The notes below the pieces were generated by a model. The model saw nothing but the letters and a program-made list of their open reading frames with translations. It was not told where the DNA came from and ran no database searches. This document shows, piece after piece, positions 16,484-25,705 of a stretch of 64,000 bases of DNA; within the stretch, counting starts at the first letter, position 1; each line of letters opens with the position of its first letter. Both the position numbers and the translations under genes were made by a program. The DNA is taken from positions 62,001-126,000 of the forward strand of contig DGQF01000055.1 in assembly GCA_002389675.1 (NCBI GenBank). Direction: 5' to 3'. This DNA is from Gammaproteobacteria bacterium UBA4421 (GTDB lineage Bacteria; Pseudomonadota; Gammaproteobacteria; Pseudomonadales; Azotimanducaceae).

Positions 16484-18604
16484 TTAAAAGGCCAACCAAT
16501 CTGCAGGGATGCACACCGCATCTGCCGCCTTTTGTAAGATCTGGGTTCCCCATGAAGTGCTGTTGACGGCCTGCTTGATGACATAGGCATGTACCTGTTG
16601 TGATTCTTCTGCAGTCAATACGTCAGCAAAAGATGCCATGCCACGGCCTTCCAAGATGCCGTCCAGAACAATTGCACGCCAATTGCTGTGCACATCAGCG
16701 CTGGATGTGCGTAAATCGGGGATGACGCCGGATCCTGCAGCGGCTAATCCGTGGCATCGTGCGCAGTGGATATGGAAAAGTTTACCGCCCGCCCGAATCG
16801 CCTCCGCAGACAGTGCAGTCTGCGGCACATCAACTTCCCGCTCAATTGATTGGGCCGTGGGCGGTTGAGCCTTGCCGCCTAAAGTAAATGTCAATAATTG
16901 GCCGTAATTGGCTTGCTTGAGGGGGTTGGCGATGGCGCCTTGCGCACCCCCTAAGCCGGCTAGCACGCTGACATATTGAACGCCGTCAACAGCAAAGGTG
17001 ATCGGCGGTGCCATAATGCCGACGCCCACATTTTGTGACCAGAGACGCTCGCCGCTGTCGTCTGCATAGGCCACCAATTGACCGTCGCTGGTACCTTGAA
17101 ATATTAGGTCGCCGGCGGTGGCGAGCACCCCAGCATTGACCATGCTATCAAATGGAATCTGCCACATCTGTTTTTGCTCAATAGGGTGCCAGGCTGTTAG
17201 CCGGGTTGGGGAGCAGAAATTCAGTTGAATGCCGTTGGTTGATGCGCCCAGTGCGTCCCAATCTTCGCCGGTATTCCAAGTGCTGGGGTTGTATTTAAAA
17301 TCTGGATCTGGGTGATATGGATAGATCATATGAATGGTTGGAATATATACGAATCCTGTTTTTGGACTGAACGCCATGGGGTGCCAGTTGTGTCCGCCGA
17401 AAGGACCTGGGCTGACGAATGACATTTCTTCACTCCAGTCGCCTCGACCGGTTTCCACGGGCCGACCGGTCTCTAGATCGACGTGGCTGGCCCAGTTGAC
17501 GGGTACGTAATTTTCCGCGCTGATCAATTCACCGGTTTTGCGGTCTAGGACATAAAAAAAGCCGTTTTTGGGTGCCTGCATCAATACTTTTCGGGGCTCT
17601 CCAAAGATATTCAGCTCAGCCAGAATCATGTGTTGGGTTGCGGTATAGTCCCAAGCCTCGGCGGGCGTTGTTTGGTAGTGCCACACCAAGCGCCCATTGT
17701 CTGGGTTTACCGCCAGGATTGAAGCCAGAAATAGATTGTCGCCGCCGCCCGGGCTGCGTAGTTTTCGGTTGTACAAAGAAGAGTTGCCTACGCCCACGTA
17801 AAGGAGGTTGAGTTCGGGGTCGTAGGCAAAGGCGTCCCAAACGGTCCCGCCTAGACCCGTTTCCCAGCGAGCGTTGGTCGGCCAAGTGCGTCGTGCTATG
17901 TCGAGCTCGGCATGCTCCACGGGACCGTGAGCGGAGCCAGGTACCGTGTAAAAACGCCATAAAGCGGCGCCGGTTGCTGCATCGAATGCGCCGAAGTAAC
18001 CTCGAACACCATATTCGGCGCCGCCGTTGCCGACGATCACCTTGCCACGAACCACGCGTGGCGCGCCCGTTATGGTGTACGGTTTGTCAGGGTCTGTTGT
18101 CTGCACGGACCATACTATGCGGCCCGTTTTTTGATCTAGTGCGATTAGACGACCGTCTAAAGTGCCCACAAAGACCTTATCTTCCCACAGTGCGACGCCT
18201 CGATTGACGACATCACAACACGCGTTGCGACCGATTGCGCCGGGTACCTGTGGATCAAATTTCCAAAGTAATTTGCCGGTGACGGCGTCGACAGCCAGGA
18301 CTCGACTCCAGGTTGTTGACAGATACATGACGCCGTCTGAGACCAGCGGAGTTGCCTCCAAACCGCGAGTGGTTCCCGTGGCTAATGACCACTGTAAACC
18401 GAGTTCGGCTACCGTTTCTCGGTTGATTTGTTCAAGGGGGCTGAACCGCTGTTCGCTATAAGTCCGGCCGTGATTTTGCCAGTTGCCGGCCTCGGGGTGC
18501 GTCAAGGTTGCTGTGTTGGGCGTGGCATATAGGTGAGAACTGCAGCCTAGCATCGCTAGGGCAACGATGATGCATGTCTTGGTGGTCAAATAGGAGCACT
18601 CCAT
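16484..18604 (-). CDS. PQQ-dependent alcohol dehydrogenase with C-terminal cytochrome c domain
   Basis: A 706-residue periplasmic quinohemoprotein. The signal peptide occupies about residues 1-27. The eight-bladed propeller includes the vicinal disulfide Cys129-Cys130 that sits over PQQ, several tryptophan-docking repeats ('AVDAVTGKLLWKF', 'ALDQKTGRIVW', 'AVNPDNGRLVW'), and the catalytic Asp319 in 'AWDYTATQ'. The residue two after the catalytic Asp is Thr321, not Asp, which points to a calcium rather than a lanthanide enzyme. The heme c motif CARCH (614-618) and a candidate Met ligand near 656 follow. It should oxidise an alcohol and pass electrons to a cytochrome. No PQQ synthesis genes are in the window. 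The substrate is unknown. Confidence 0.93.
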   Translation of the reverse strand: MECSYLTTKTCIIVALAMLGCSSHLYATPNTATLTHPEAGNWQNHGRTYSEQRFSPLEQINRETVAELGLQWSLATGTTRGLEATPLVSDGVMYLSTTWSRVLAVDAVTGKLLWKFDPQVPGAIGRNACCDVVNRGVALWEDKVFVGTLDGRLIALDQKTGRIVWSVQTTDPDKPYTITGAPRVVRGKVIVGNGGAEYGVRGYFGAFDAATGAALWRFYTVPGSAHGPVEHAELDIARRTWPTNARWETGLGGTVWDAFAYDPELNLLYVGVGNSSLYNRKLRSPGGGDNLFLASILAVNPDNGRLVWHYQTTPAEAWDYTATQHMILAELNIFGEPRKVLMQAPKNGFFYVLDRKTGELISAENYVPVNWASHVDLETGRPVETGRGDWSEEMSFVSPGPFGGHNWHPMAFSPKTGFVYIPTIHMIYPYHPDPDFKYNPSTWNTGEDWDALGASTNGIQLNFCSPTRLTAWHPIEQKQMWQIPFDSMVNAGVLATAGDLIFQGTSDGQLVAYADDSGERLWSQNVGVGIMAPPITFAVDGVQYVSVLAGLGGAQGAIANPLKQANYGQLLTFTLGGKAQPPTAQSIEREVDVPQTALSAEAIRAGGKLFHIHCARCHGLAAAGSGVIPDLRTSSADVHSNWRAIVLDGILEGRGMASFADVLTAEESQQVHAYVIKQAVNSTSWGTQILQKAADAVCIPADWLAF

Positions 18605-18633
18605 AGCCGGTCAATAAAAATCAAGCTCCGTGC

Positions 18634-20121
18634 CTAGCTCGGCATTGACTCGATATGTTTGAGCATGGTGTCCCGATCGGGTCCGCGCTGAACACGGGCT
18701 TGCGAATTGCGTTTTCGCCCGCGGAGCATGTAGCGCAGAACGGTCCGTTTGACATGTTTTTCTTTCAGGAAATCGCCTGGTTTTTCGATCAGATTGACTG
18801 TGCGCATCATGCCCCTAAAAACATGAATTTTTTCATTCGCCGCCGCCGCCAACGCGTCTCCAAAAGCCAGAGTGAACCATTTTTTAGCGCTGCTGGCCTG
18901 ATTACGTTCTTTGCCAAGCATGACCGCTCGCGCCCGCTTAATGCCGTTTTTATCCTCAGTTAAGCTGGCGTCGAATATGGGGCCGATTTGTTCTTTGGTT
19001 CGTTGAGCGAAGCGCAAAGCGCGCGTCGTGCTGTCACCGCTAGAGGCAAGAACCTCGCTGAGAATTTGGCCATGCAGAATGCCGACACTGCAGCCCCTGC
19101 CGTATAGCGGATTGGTGCGGGCCGAGGAATCACCAACGGCGAAGAAATCTAGGACAGCGGGCTTATCGTCTTGTACAAAGTTGCGCCATACAGCCTGGAT
19201 ATCGCCTATGCCGAATGAATCAGTTGTTGCTTCTGCGCAGTCTTGTGCAACCCAAGGTGTTAAGCCGGGAATTGAACGACATATGGCATCAAATTGGCTG
19301 CCATTCTTTATTGCCGTGCGCAGTTCTTTTTCTGCATTGGGCACGCAAATAATGACCGCAAAGTGCCCGCCTTCGCCGGGGAAGACCCCGTATTTCATGT
19401 AGCCCAAATCCCCCGCGGCGGGTTCGTTTTCGTGACGTGCAGGTTCTTCAACGCCCTCTTTTAGTCGGTAGTGGCGGGTATAGTAGACAATTTCGGCGTC
19501 GTCGCGGCGCTCTTGGATATCGATACCCTGTTCGTTGAACCAGCGGCAAAATTTGCTGGCGCGACCAGAGGCGTCGATATAAACGTCGGCACTGAAGGTC
19601 GACTGCGCGTTTTGGTTATGCCGGTCAGTTAACTGGAGTCCGCTGACGTGGTTGCCGTCTGTCCTCATTTCGGTGTTCACGCCGGTGACGTAGGTTGCGT
19701 TGTGAATGGCAATATTACCTACCGTTTCGGTGTGACGGCGCAATACGGTTTCGATGGTGGCGCGACGGCAAAGCAGCATCCAGAGATTTTCATCTCCTGG
19801 TTCGTGGCGGTATTGCGCCATAAGATGTGGTGGCACAATGTCTGCGAAAGCCATCTTGCGAGCGCCTGCAGCAAAAAAATCCTCAAGAAGTTCGGGATGG
19901 TGTTGCTCTAAAAGTGAACACATGAGTCCAAGAAAGGCGTGCGGGTGTCGGAATTGTGCCGCGCCGCGGCGTTGCCATGCGAAAAAAGCTTCATTGGCAT
20001 TGCCGCTGGGAGGGGGAATGTCTCTTTCAAAGATTGTGACCTTCGCACCTTGTTTGGCCAGGGCCAGCGCAGTGCACATACCGGCAATGCCAGCGCCAAC
20101 AATGGCGACAGATTGAACCAT
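18634..20121 (-). CDS. FAD-dependent oxidoreductase (geranylgeranyl-reductase/halogenase-like)
   Basis: A 495-residue flavoprotein. The N-terminal Rossmann motif is 'AIVGAGIAGMCTALALAKQGAKVTIFE'. The second FAD motif around 'DFFAVGDSSARTNPLYGRGCSVGILHG' (GD plus small residues) is as in class A flavoprotein monooxygenases, geranylgeranyl reductases and flavin halogenases. The halogenase WxWxIP motif is not seen. 'YIDASGRASKFCRWF' is the middle 'DASGRxS' motif of the family. It probably oxidises or reduces an isoprenoid, quinone or aromatic compound. It lies 29 bp upstream of the PQQ dehydrogenase on the same strand. The C-terminal 60 residues are rich in Arg and Lys with no recognisable domain. 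Confidence 0.8.
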   Translation of the reverse strand: MVQSVAIVGAGIAGMCTALALAKQGAKVTIFERDIPPPSGNANEAFFAWQRRGAAQFRHPHAFLGLMCSLLEQHHPELLEDFFAAGARKMAFADIVPPHLMAQYRHEPGDENLWMLLCRRATIETVLRRHTETVGNIAIHNATYVTGVNTEMRTDGNHVSGLQLTDRHNQNAQSTFSADVYIDASGRASKFCRWFNEQGIDIQERRDDAEIVYYTRHYRLKEGVEEPARHENEPAAGDLGYMKYGVFPGEGGHFAVIICVPNAEKELRTAIKNGSQFDAICRSIPGLTPWVAQDCAEATTDSFGIGDIQAVWRNFVQDDKPAVLDFFAVGDSSARTNPLYGRGCSVGILHGQILSEVLASSGDSTTRALRFAQRTKEQIGPIFDASLTEDKNGIKRARAVMLGKERNQASSAKKWFTLAFGDALAAAANEKIHVFRGMMRTVNLIEKPGDFLKEKHVKRTVLRYMLRGRKRNSQARVQRGPDRDTMLKHIESMPS

Positions 20122-20180
20122 GTTTTGAGTTATCCCAATGCAGCAAAAGGCGATACTGTAGCAGTTTTCTCCAGTTGAGT

Positions 20181-20876
20181 TTAGCGCTCCGCTTGGGGTG
20201 TGCGACGATCTTCGATGATATTTCCCACGCGGCTAATTTGATCTTCTTGGCGAGTGTCTTTGTAGGGTTCAACAAGGGCTGCTCGTGCCCACAGCTGCAT
20301 GCCTGCTAGCGACAGCAAGCGCCGCGCATAGTCATTGGCAGGTTGAGACAATGTGAGGCCGTACGTGTCGATGCGAAACGCAACGGGTGCAAAAAATGCA
20401 TCAGCGGCGGTGAACCGATTGCCGGCCAAAAAAGGGCCGCCGAAGGTATTCAAGCCATAACACCAAATTTCGTCCAGCCGTGATAAATCTCGATGCAGCT
20501 CTGCCGATCTCTGCGCTAAAGCGACCTTTAAACCAATCGCCATAGGGCATTGATTGCGCAGCGTTTTGAATCCTGCATGCATCTCCGCGGCGATGCTGCG
20601 GGCCCATGCGCGGGCACCAGGGCTCTCTGGCCAGACCCTAGTATGGTGTTCTGCAAGATATTCAGTGATCGCCATTGAATCCCAGACCGCTGTATCTTGG
20701 TCATGCAAGCAGGGTACCAAGCCGCTCGGTGAAAATTCGCGAAAAGTTTGATAGCTGCCACCGTCCTCAAACGGAGTCAAGCGTTCTTCGAACGAGATGT
20801 TTAATTCGCGCATCAGCAACCAAGGCCGCAAAGACCATGAAGAGTAGGTTTTGTTGCCAATATAAAGGGTATACAT
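20181..20876 (-). CDS. Glutathione S-transferase family protein
   Basis: A 231-residue GST-fold protein. The N-terminal domain reads 'TLYIGNKTYSSWSLRPWLLMRELNISFEE', with the 'SSWSLRPW' pattern common in proteobacterial zeta-like GSTs of unknown substrate. It is followed by 'SPSGLVPCLHDQDTAVWDSMAITEYLAE', where DS contacts glutathione. The C-terminal helical domain includes 'FLAGNRFTAADAFFAPVAFRI', the conserved N-capping box. The second serine of SSWS may activate glutathione. It is 6 bp downstream of an NTF2-fold gene on the same strand, so it is in one operon with it and the Rieske oxygenase, which suggests detoxification or isomerisation of an oxygenase product. Confidence 0.87.
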   Translation of the reverse strand: MYTLYIGNKTYSSWSLRPWLLMRELNISFEERLTPFEDGGSYQTFREFSPSGLVPCLHDQDTAVWDSMAITEYLAEHHTRVWPESPGARAWARSIAAEMHAGFKTLRNQCPMAIGLKVALAQRSAELHRDLSRLDEIWCYGLNTFGGPFLAGNRFTAADAFFAPVAFRIDTYGLTLSQPANDYARRLLSLAGMQLWARAALVEPYKDTRQEDQISRVGNIIEDRRTPQAER

Positions 20877-20882
20877 TTGCGG

Positions 20883-21404
20883 TTAACGCTGCCGCAGCGC
20901 GGCTTTGTCGTAGATGGCGTCGGCAGGTTTGCGTGCGCCTCTTAAAGATTCCGGTGTGGCGTCGAAATAGTCGTCTGTGGCCGGATCGTTGCGTGCCCAG
21001 TCGTTCACCTCGCTGCGAAAAGCAATTTTCCATATACCGTTGCGCTTTTCGTAACGGTCCACGTATCGGCCGGATATAAAAAGGTCTCTTTCGGTGCCGT
21101 CGGTCACAATCCTATGGAAGGCTTGAAAATAGACTTCACCGAAGGCGACCTCACCCTCGACGTCGATGTTGACTTGACCAATCATATGGTGATTAGCCAG
21201 ATGGTCTTGCAGTGCACTGTAGGCCATTTCCACAAAGGCCTCTGGTCCGCCTTTGAAAAAGCCATAGTCTGTGTTGGCATCGGGATGGAAAGTACTCAGC
21301 AACAGGTCCTTATCCAAACGATCCAAACCGCGCATATAGGCGCCCACCAGATCGGTGATTTCTTGTTTGGCTAATAATTCTTCAACGGTCATTTTTGTGC
21401 TCAC
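20883..21404 (-). CDS. NTF2/SnoaL-fold protein, likely oxygenase-associated
   Basis: A 173-residue protein of the SnoaL-like/ring-hydroxylating beta-subunit fold. It has 'ITDLVGAYMRGLDRLDKDLLLSTFHPDANTDYGFFKG', 'LANHHMIGQVNIDVEGEVAFGEVYFQAFHR', and 'GRYVDRYEKRNGIWKIAFRSEVNDWARND'. These segments are typical of nuclear transport factor 2-like proteins, including dioxygenase small subunits, dehydratases and ketosteroid isomerases. It directly follows the Rieske alpha subunit (8-bp gap), so it might be a small subunit. It carries its own potential catalytic Asp/His, so a free isomerase or dehydratase is equally possible. Confidence 0.83.
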   Translation of the reverse strand: MSTKMTVEELLAKQEITDLVGAYMRGLDRLDKDLLLSTFHPDANTDYGFFKGGPEAFVEMAYSALQDHLANHHMIGQVNIDVEGEVAFGEVYFQAFHRIVTDGTERDLFISGRYVDRYEKRNGIWKIAFRSEVNDWARNDPATDDYFDATPESLRGARKPADAIYDKAALRQR

Positions 21405-21412
21405 TGTTTAGG

Positions 21413-22792
21413 TCAGTTGCTAAGGTAGCGGTCGAGGGTGTCGTGGAAGTGGCGAATGCGCCCCTCCTGATAGTTGGCCAATGTTTGTGCGCCTTTAAGG
21501 GACGCTTTCATGCCGGCCCATTGGCGCTTGAAATTGTCCGTGTCCTGATCAAGAACGGCAGAGAGCCGGTTTGTCTTGAACGAGTCCAGGGATACATAGG
21601 GTTCGTCGATGCCTAAAAATTCAGTGGGCGCCGGTGGTGGCGTCGGCCCGTTTTCAGGAATCGGCTTCAACATCATGATGTCGTGGATACATTGATCCAC
21701 ACCCAGTGGCCTAAATCTGTAAATCAAGGGAATGACAATACCCGGGAAAAAACATGCATTTGGAAAAACATGATATTCAATGCTGTCGAGCATGATGCTG
21801 TTCGATACTTTTGAAAGGTCAACGTCCAGTTCTGCGCTCAAATTTTCTCTTAGATTGTCAGCGTGCTGCTGGCGTGCACTTTTGCCCTCGGGCAGTGTTT
21901 TGGGGTCGTAGCCCATGAACTCATATAGTTCTTGCTCACTGAATTTTTTTTCAAAATGAGGGTTGCCGCTGGATAGATTCTGTAAAAAACGACTGACGTG
22001 CGGGCTGAATAGGTCGTATTGAGTATTAGCCCACCCCGAAGAGCGTAAGCCCTCGGGATGCGTGGCCAGGACATGGAATGCTTCAAGAAAACCTTCCATA
22101 CACATCTTCCAGTTGCCTGGTAATATTTTTTGCGTATGCATCGCTACATAGCGGTTTTCCATACCCCAATTAGCAAAGTGCTCGGGCAGTACTTCCAAAT
22201 AATCGTGCAGCGGTTGAGCGTTAATGTCGAGATTAATGAAAACAAAGCCACCCCAGAGATCGCAGGGTAATTCGGTTAATCCAAAGGTACTGTCTTCGAT
22301 ATGGGGGAAGTCCCATCGGCAAGGAATCTCTCTGAGTGTGCCATCTAAATGCCAAGACATGCCGTGAAAAGGGCAACGCAGGAATTGTTTGTTGTGGCCG
22401 TGTTCACCCGCGTTGAAGAACTGCATTCCGCGGTGCGGACATGAATTCACAAATGCGCGTATTTGGGTGTCATTGCCGCGCACAATCATGACTGAGTAGT
22501 CACCGATATCATAAACGTAGTAGTCACCCGGTTTAGGCACGTGTTCCTCGCGGCATGCCCACTGCCAAGTTTTGGTCCACATTTGCTGCATTTCTTGTTC
22601 GTAAAATGCGGGTGATGTGTAGCGTGTTATCGGCAAATCGGTATCGCCGAGAAACTCATATTTTTCTGCGAGAAGCGCTGCATCAGCGCCACCACTGTCG
22701 GCTTCTAATATGTCTCGCGGTGAGGGTCCGGGACAGCGCGCTTCCCCAGGCGCTAACGTTGGATCACTTTTGGCATAAATATCCGGTTTCAT
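21413..22792 (-). CDS. Rieske non-heme iron oxygenase, alpha subunit
   Basis: I choose ATG 22792 because GGGGAGGA precedes it. The frame is open to 22861, but the extra 23 residues are not needed. The product has 459 residues. The Rieske cluster ligands are C118/H120 ('CPHRG') and C140/H143 ('CPFHG'). The mononuclear iron site has 'NWKMCMEGFLEAFHVLATHPEG' with H240 and H245. The residue three before H240, usually the bridging Asp, is Glu237. Partner proteins (ferredoxin, reductase) are not encoded nearby. Next to it are an NTF2-like gene and a GST gene on the same strand, and a divergent aldo/keto reductase. It should hydroxylate or demethylate an organic substrate using O2 and NAD(P)H electrons. 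The substrate is unknown. Confidence 0.9.
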   Translation of the reverse strand: MKPDIYAKSDPTLAPGEARCPGPSPRDILEADSGGADAALLAEKYEFLGDTDLPITRYTSPAFYEQEMQQMWTKTWQWACREEHVPKPGDYYVYDIGDYSVMIVRGNDTQIRAFVNSCPHRGMQFFNAGEHGHNKQFLRCPFHGMSWHLDGTLREIPCRWDFPHIEDSTFGLTELPCDLWGGFVFINLDINAQPLHDYLEVLPEHFANWGMENRYVAMHTQKILPGNWKMCMEGFLEAFHVLATHPEGLRSSGWANTQYDLFSPHVSRFLQNLSSGNPHFEKKFSEQELYEFMGYDPKTLPEGKSARQQHADNLRENLSAELDVDLSKVSNSIMLDSIEYHVFPNACFFPGIVIPLIYRFRPLGVDQCIHDIMMLKPIPENGPTPPPAPTEFLGIDEPYVSLDSFKTNRLSAVLDQDTDNFKRQWAGMKASLKGAQTLANYQEGRIRHFHDTLDRYLSN

Positions 22793-22879
22793 ATCATCCT
22801 CCCCGATGGTGTTCTCGCGTAGAAATTTTGCGTTCTGGCGTGTAGGTTTAAGCATACTCAATTGAAATCAGGAATACAC

Positions 22880-23908
22880 ATGTTGCAAGCGGTGCAATTA
22901 GGCAAGAGCGGGCTGCGAGCGTCAAAATTGTGTCTGGGCACAATGAATTTTGGAATTCCCGGCCGGGGGCATCAGGGAGACTGGACGTTGGATGTCGATG
23001 CGGGCCGGCCTATCTTTGAAGCCGCGCTCGACAAAGGACTATTTTATTTTGATTGTGCTGATATCTATGGTCTGGGGGCGTCTGAAGAAGTGGTTGGTAC
23101 ATTATTGCGATCGCTTGCGCCGCGCGAGGATTACGTGATGGCGACCAAAATTGCTATGCCGATGGGCCGGGGTGCTCACAGTGGGGGGTTATCGCGAAAG
23201 CACATTATTGAAGGTGTTGATGCCTCGTTGCGGCGGTTGGGTATGGACTATATTGATCATTTGGTCATCCATCGCCATCCGCATGGCATCCCCGGGCATG
23301 TTCAAACGCCGGTCGAAGAAACAATGCAAGCGCTGCATGACGTGGTGAAATCCGGAAAGGTTCACTATCTAGGGGCGTCGTCGATGTTCGCATGGCAGTT
23401 TGCCGAACTGCAGATGACCGCAAAGATGCACGGCTGGACACCATTTATCTCGATGCAGAATCACTACAATCTGGTGTACCGAGAAGAAGAACGTGAGATG
23501 AATGCGTATTGCGCCAGTAGTGATATTGCATTGATGCCTTGGTCACCTTTGGCGCGCGGCATTCTAACGGGCACCTATCAAGGTGGGTTTAGCGGTGGCA
23601 GCACATCGCGCTCCAAGGGCGCTGATCGCCAGCGTACCGAGAGCCTCTACGTGGGAGAACATGTTTTTCCCACAGCTCAGCGTGTGGTTGAATTGGCAGA
23701 TAAATATGCGGCCAAGCCAGCGCAAATTGCATTGGCATGGTTGTTGAGCAAGCCTGAAGTGAGCGCGCCGATTGTTGGTGTATCTCGGGTTGACCAGTTA
23801 GATGAGTTGATCGGTGCCACTGAGATCGTGCTGGCCCCTGCCGATATTGACTATTTAGAGGCGCTTTACCGACCGGTGCCGAATTTGCTGAGTAATGGAT
23901 TTTCCTAG
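22880..23908 (+). CDS. Aldo/keto reductase
   Basis: A 342-residue NADPH-dependent oxidoreductase. The frame opens earlier with TTG at 22862, but ATG 22880 has GGA upstream and gives the standard MLQAVQLGKSGLRASKLCLG start. The catalytic tetrad is visible: Asp58 and Tyr63 in 'FDCADIYG', Lys90 in 'MATKIA' and His131 in 'HLVIHRH'. The NADPH loop 'PWSPLARGIL' and the late motif 'PIVGVSRVDQLDE' complete the (beta/alpha)8 fold. It diverges from the Rieske gene with about 87 bp between starts, so the two may share a regulator. It could reduce a ketone or aldehyde produced in the same pathway. Confidence 0.92.
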   Translation: MLQAVQLGKSGLRASKLCLGTMNFGIPGRGHQGDWTLDVDAGRPIFEAALDKGLFYFDCADIYGLGASEEVVGTLLRSLAPREDYVMATKIAMPMGRGAHSGGLSRKHIIEGVDASLRRLGMDYIDHLVIHRHPHGIPGHVQTPVEETMQALHDVVKSGKVHYLGASSMFAWQFAELQMTAKMHGWTPFISMQNHYNLVYREEEREMNAYCASSDIALMPWSPLARGILTGTYQGGFSGGSTSRSKGADRQRTESLYVGEHVFPTAQRVVELADKYAAKPAQIALAWLLSKPEVSAPIVGVSRVDQLDELIGATEIVLAPADIDYLEALYRPVPNLLSNGFS

Positions 23909-23930
23909 TTTGGCCAGCGTCTAAGTCATA

Positions 23931-23972
23931 CTGATGCGGCATAGCGCCAGAGTCGGCGCAGTGCCGCATCAG
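23931..23972. terminator. Strong intergenic hairpin between convergent genes
   Basis: CTGATGCGGCA (23931-23941) pairs with TGCCGCATCAG (23962-23972) over 11 bp. An inner GCGCC/GGCGC stem of 5 bp closes a 6-nt loop, with a 2-nt internal mismatch (TA/AG). It lies between the ends of two convergent genes (aldo/keto reductase stop at 23908, SDR stop at 23980). There is no long T-tract on either side. It most likely acts as a bidirectional terminator or RNA-end stabiliser; direct proof is lacking. Confidence 0.65.
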
Positions 23973-23979
23973 GTGGTGT

Positions 23980-24813
23980 TTACTCTAGACCAGACTTGCC
24001 CGCCTCTCGGAACAAGGGCTGATACTCTTCAAAAGCGATGGGATTGGTGGTTGCGCCCACGGTAATCCCAGCGTCTGTGGTCAGTGTATGTCCTGAGGTG
24101 TAGCCCGATTCATCACTGGCCAACCAAAGGGCTGCATTCGCTACGTCTTCTGCCATGCCCGGGCGCCCTTTGAGAGGGGAATTTGCGGCCAGAATTTTCT
24201 TGGTCTCCTCGATTGCCCCAGGATCCCCCGTAGACACATTGGCGACCATTGCTGTTGCCATACCCGCTGGTGAGATCGCATTCACGCGGATGTTGTGCGC
24301 ACAAAGTTCGGCGGCAACACCTTTGGTGAGGCCGATGACGGCATGCTTACAAGCCGTATAACAATGTGGGCCTAAGCCACCCAAGATGCCTGCGGTGCTG
24401 GACATGCTGATGATGGATCCTGAGCCTTGTGGAATCATCACGCGCGCTGCGTGTTTACATCCATAGAAAACACCGTTGAGCAGTATGTCTACGGTGAATT
24501 TCCACTCCTGGGCGGGCGTGGTTGCGATAGGGCCAACTGCACCGACAATACCCGCGTTGTTGTACATGATGTCTAGTTTGCCAAAGTGGGACACTGCGGT
24601 ATCGACTAGATTGGCGATATCGTCCTCTTTGGTGACGTTGCAGGTGACAAAAACAGCGCTGTCGCCGAGTTCTTCGGCAATGGCTTGGCCTGCCTCTAAC
24701 TGGATATCGCCTAAAACTACTTTGGCTCCTTCGGCGACAAAGCGTCGCGCGGCGGCAGCTCCAAACCCGCTAGCTGCACCCGTGATGGCTGCAATTTTTC
24801 CCTCAAGTCTCAT
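23980..24813 (-). CDS. Short-chain dehydrogenase/reductase
   Basis: A 277-residue classical SDR. TGAASGFG is at 11-18, and the acidic residue after the second strand ('VVLGDIQLE') indicates NAD(H). NNAG lies at about 85-88, and the active site is Ser139 ('SMSSTAG'), Tyr152 and Lys156 in 'CYTACK'. The C-terminal 'GYTSGHTLTTDAGIT' is the usual substrate-loop end. It should oxidise a secondary alcohol to a ketone, of the kind catalysed by hydroxysteroid or cyclohexanol dehydrogenases, but the substrate is open. It is convergent with the aldo/keto reductase and separated from it by the hairpin; the hydratase gene is upstream on the same strand. Confidence 0.9.
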   Translation of the reverse strand: MRLEGKIAAITGAASGFGAAAARRFVAEGAKVVLGDIQLEAGQAIAEELGDSAVFVTCNVTKEDDIANLVDTAVSHFGKLDIMYNNAGIVGAVGPIATTPAQEWKFTVDILLNGVFYGCKHAARVMIPQGSGSIISMSSTAGILGGLGPHCYTACKHAVIGLTKGVAAELCAHNIRVNAISPAGMATAMVANVSTGDPGAIEETKKILAANSPLKGRPGMAEDVANAALWLASDESGYTSGHTLTTDAGITVGATTNPIAFEEYQPLFREAGKSGLE

Positions 24814-24883
24814 AAGTTCCCCTACTGTAGTGGTGGTAATTGATCGTATCTAGAATTTGTTTGTATTGCTGAATCATACAGGA

Positions 24884-25663
24884 CTAAGCGGTTAACCCAA
24901 CCTCAACGCGACCCAGTTGTTTGCCAAAGTCACCGTAATAATTGCCCGGCGCAAAAGCAGTTTTGCCGTAAGCACCGGTGATCACCATATGCCCCGATTG
25001 CAGGGTCTGGCCATGCTGCGCCAATGTTCTTGCGAGTGTGGCCAGAGATTCAAAATGGTTGTCAATATGGCCCATGCTGGCCACGCGTTCGATGATGCCT
25101 TGTGTGTTGCCAATGGTCACCTCGAGTTGGTCGAAATCATCGATGCTCCGCGGTGGCTGGCTGCTCGCGCCGATAACAATGCCCCAATTAGACAGGTTAT
25201 CAGCAACGCGTAGTCCTGGAGATGCGCCCGGAGGCAGACGTTTCTGATTCACCTCAAAGGCCGGTAGTACTGCCGCTACGGCAGCCTTTGCATCGGCTGC
25301 GGTGGCCTCGCCCGAGAGCGATTTCCCTAGACAAAAGCAGACCTCGTTTTCGATCTGACCTCTGCATAAGGTCGCCACGCTCAGGGAATCGGCTTGTGTC
25401 TTGATGCGGCTTTTGAGAATAAAACCAAAGGGTCGTACGCCCGGTCCCATGGCGTTGCGAGAGGCACCCGATGTCATGCCAATTTTCCACCCGCCGAGGG
25501 TTTCACCGGATTCAAGCCAGCGCTTGAGCAAGGCCAACTGCAAGTTTTGCCCTTCTTTAATCGGCAAATCAAGGCGCGCGAAATCGTTACCGGTTGGGTC
25601 AACACCTAGTTCCGGATTTTGGTGCAAGCGCCAAAGATGGTCCAGGATCTCGTTATTACGCAT
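24884..25663 (-). CDS. 2-hydroxypenta-2,4-dienoate hydratase-type enzyme (MhpD/TesE-like)
   Basis: A 259-residue member of the 2-keto-4-pentenoate hydratase family within the fumarylacetoacetate hydrolase fold. Recognisable pieces are 'GWKIGMTSGASRNAMGPGVRPFGFILKSRI', 'IENEVCFCLGKSL' (Glu residues that bind Mg), and the C-terminal 'ITGAYGKTAFAPGNYYGDFGKQLGRVEVGL'. Such enzymes hydrate 2-hydroxypenta-2,4-dienoate released by meta-cleavage of aromatic rings or of opened steroid ring A. Its presence supports an aromatic/steroid breakdown cluster, although the ring-cleavage dioxygenase, aldolase and hydrolase normally found next to it are absent here. The VOC protein at 52550 is 27 kb away. Confidence 0.87.
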   Translation of the reverse strand: MRNNEILDHLWRLHQNPELGVDPTGNDFARLDLPIKEGQNLQLALLKRWLESGETLGGWKIGMTSGASRNAMGPGVRPFGFILKSRIKTQADSLSVATLCRGQIENEVCFCLGKSLSGEATAADAKAAVAAVLPAFEVNQKRLPPGASPGLRVADNLSNWGIVIGASSQPPRSIDDFDQLEVTIGNTQGIIERVASMGHIDNHFESLATLARTLAQHGQTLQSGHMVITGAYGKTAFAPGNYYGDFGKQLGRVEVGLTA

Positions 25664-25705
25664 AGCTGATAGGTATTAAATGATGCTAAGTATCAAGCAT
25701 GTCAA

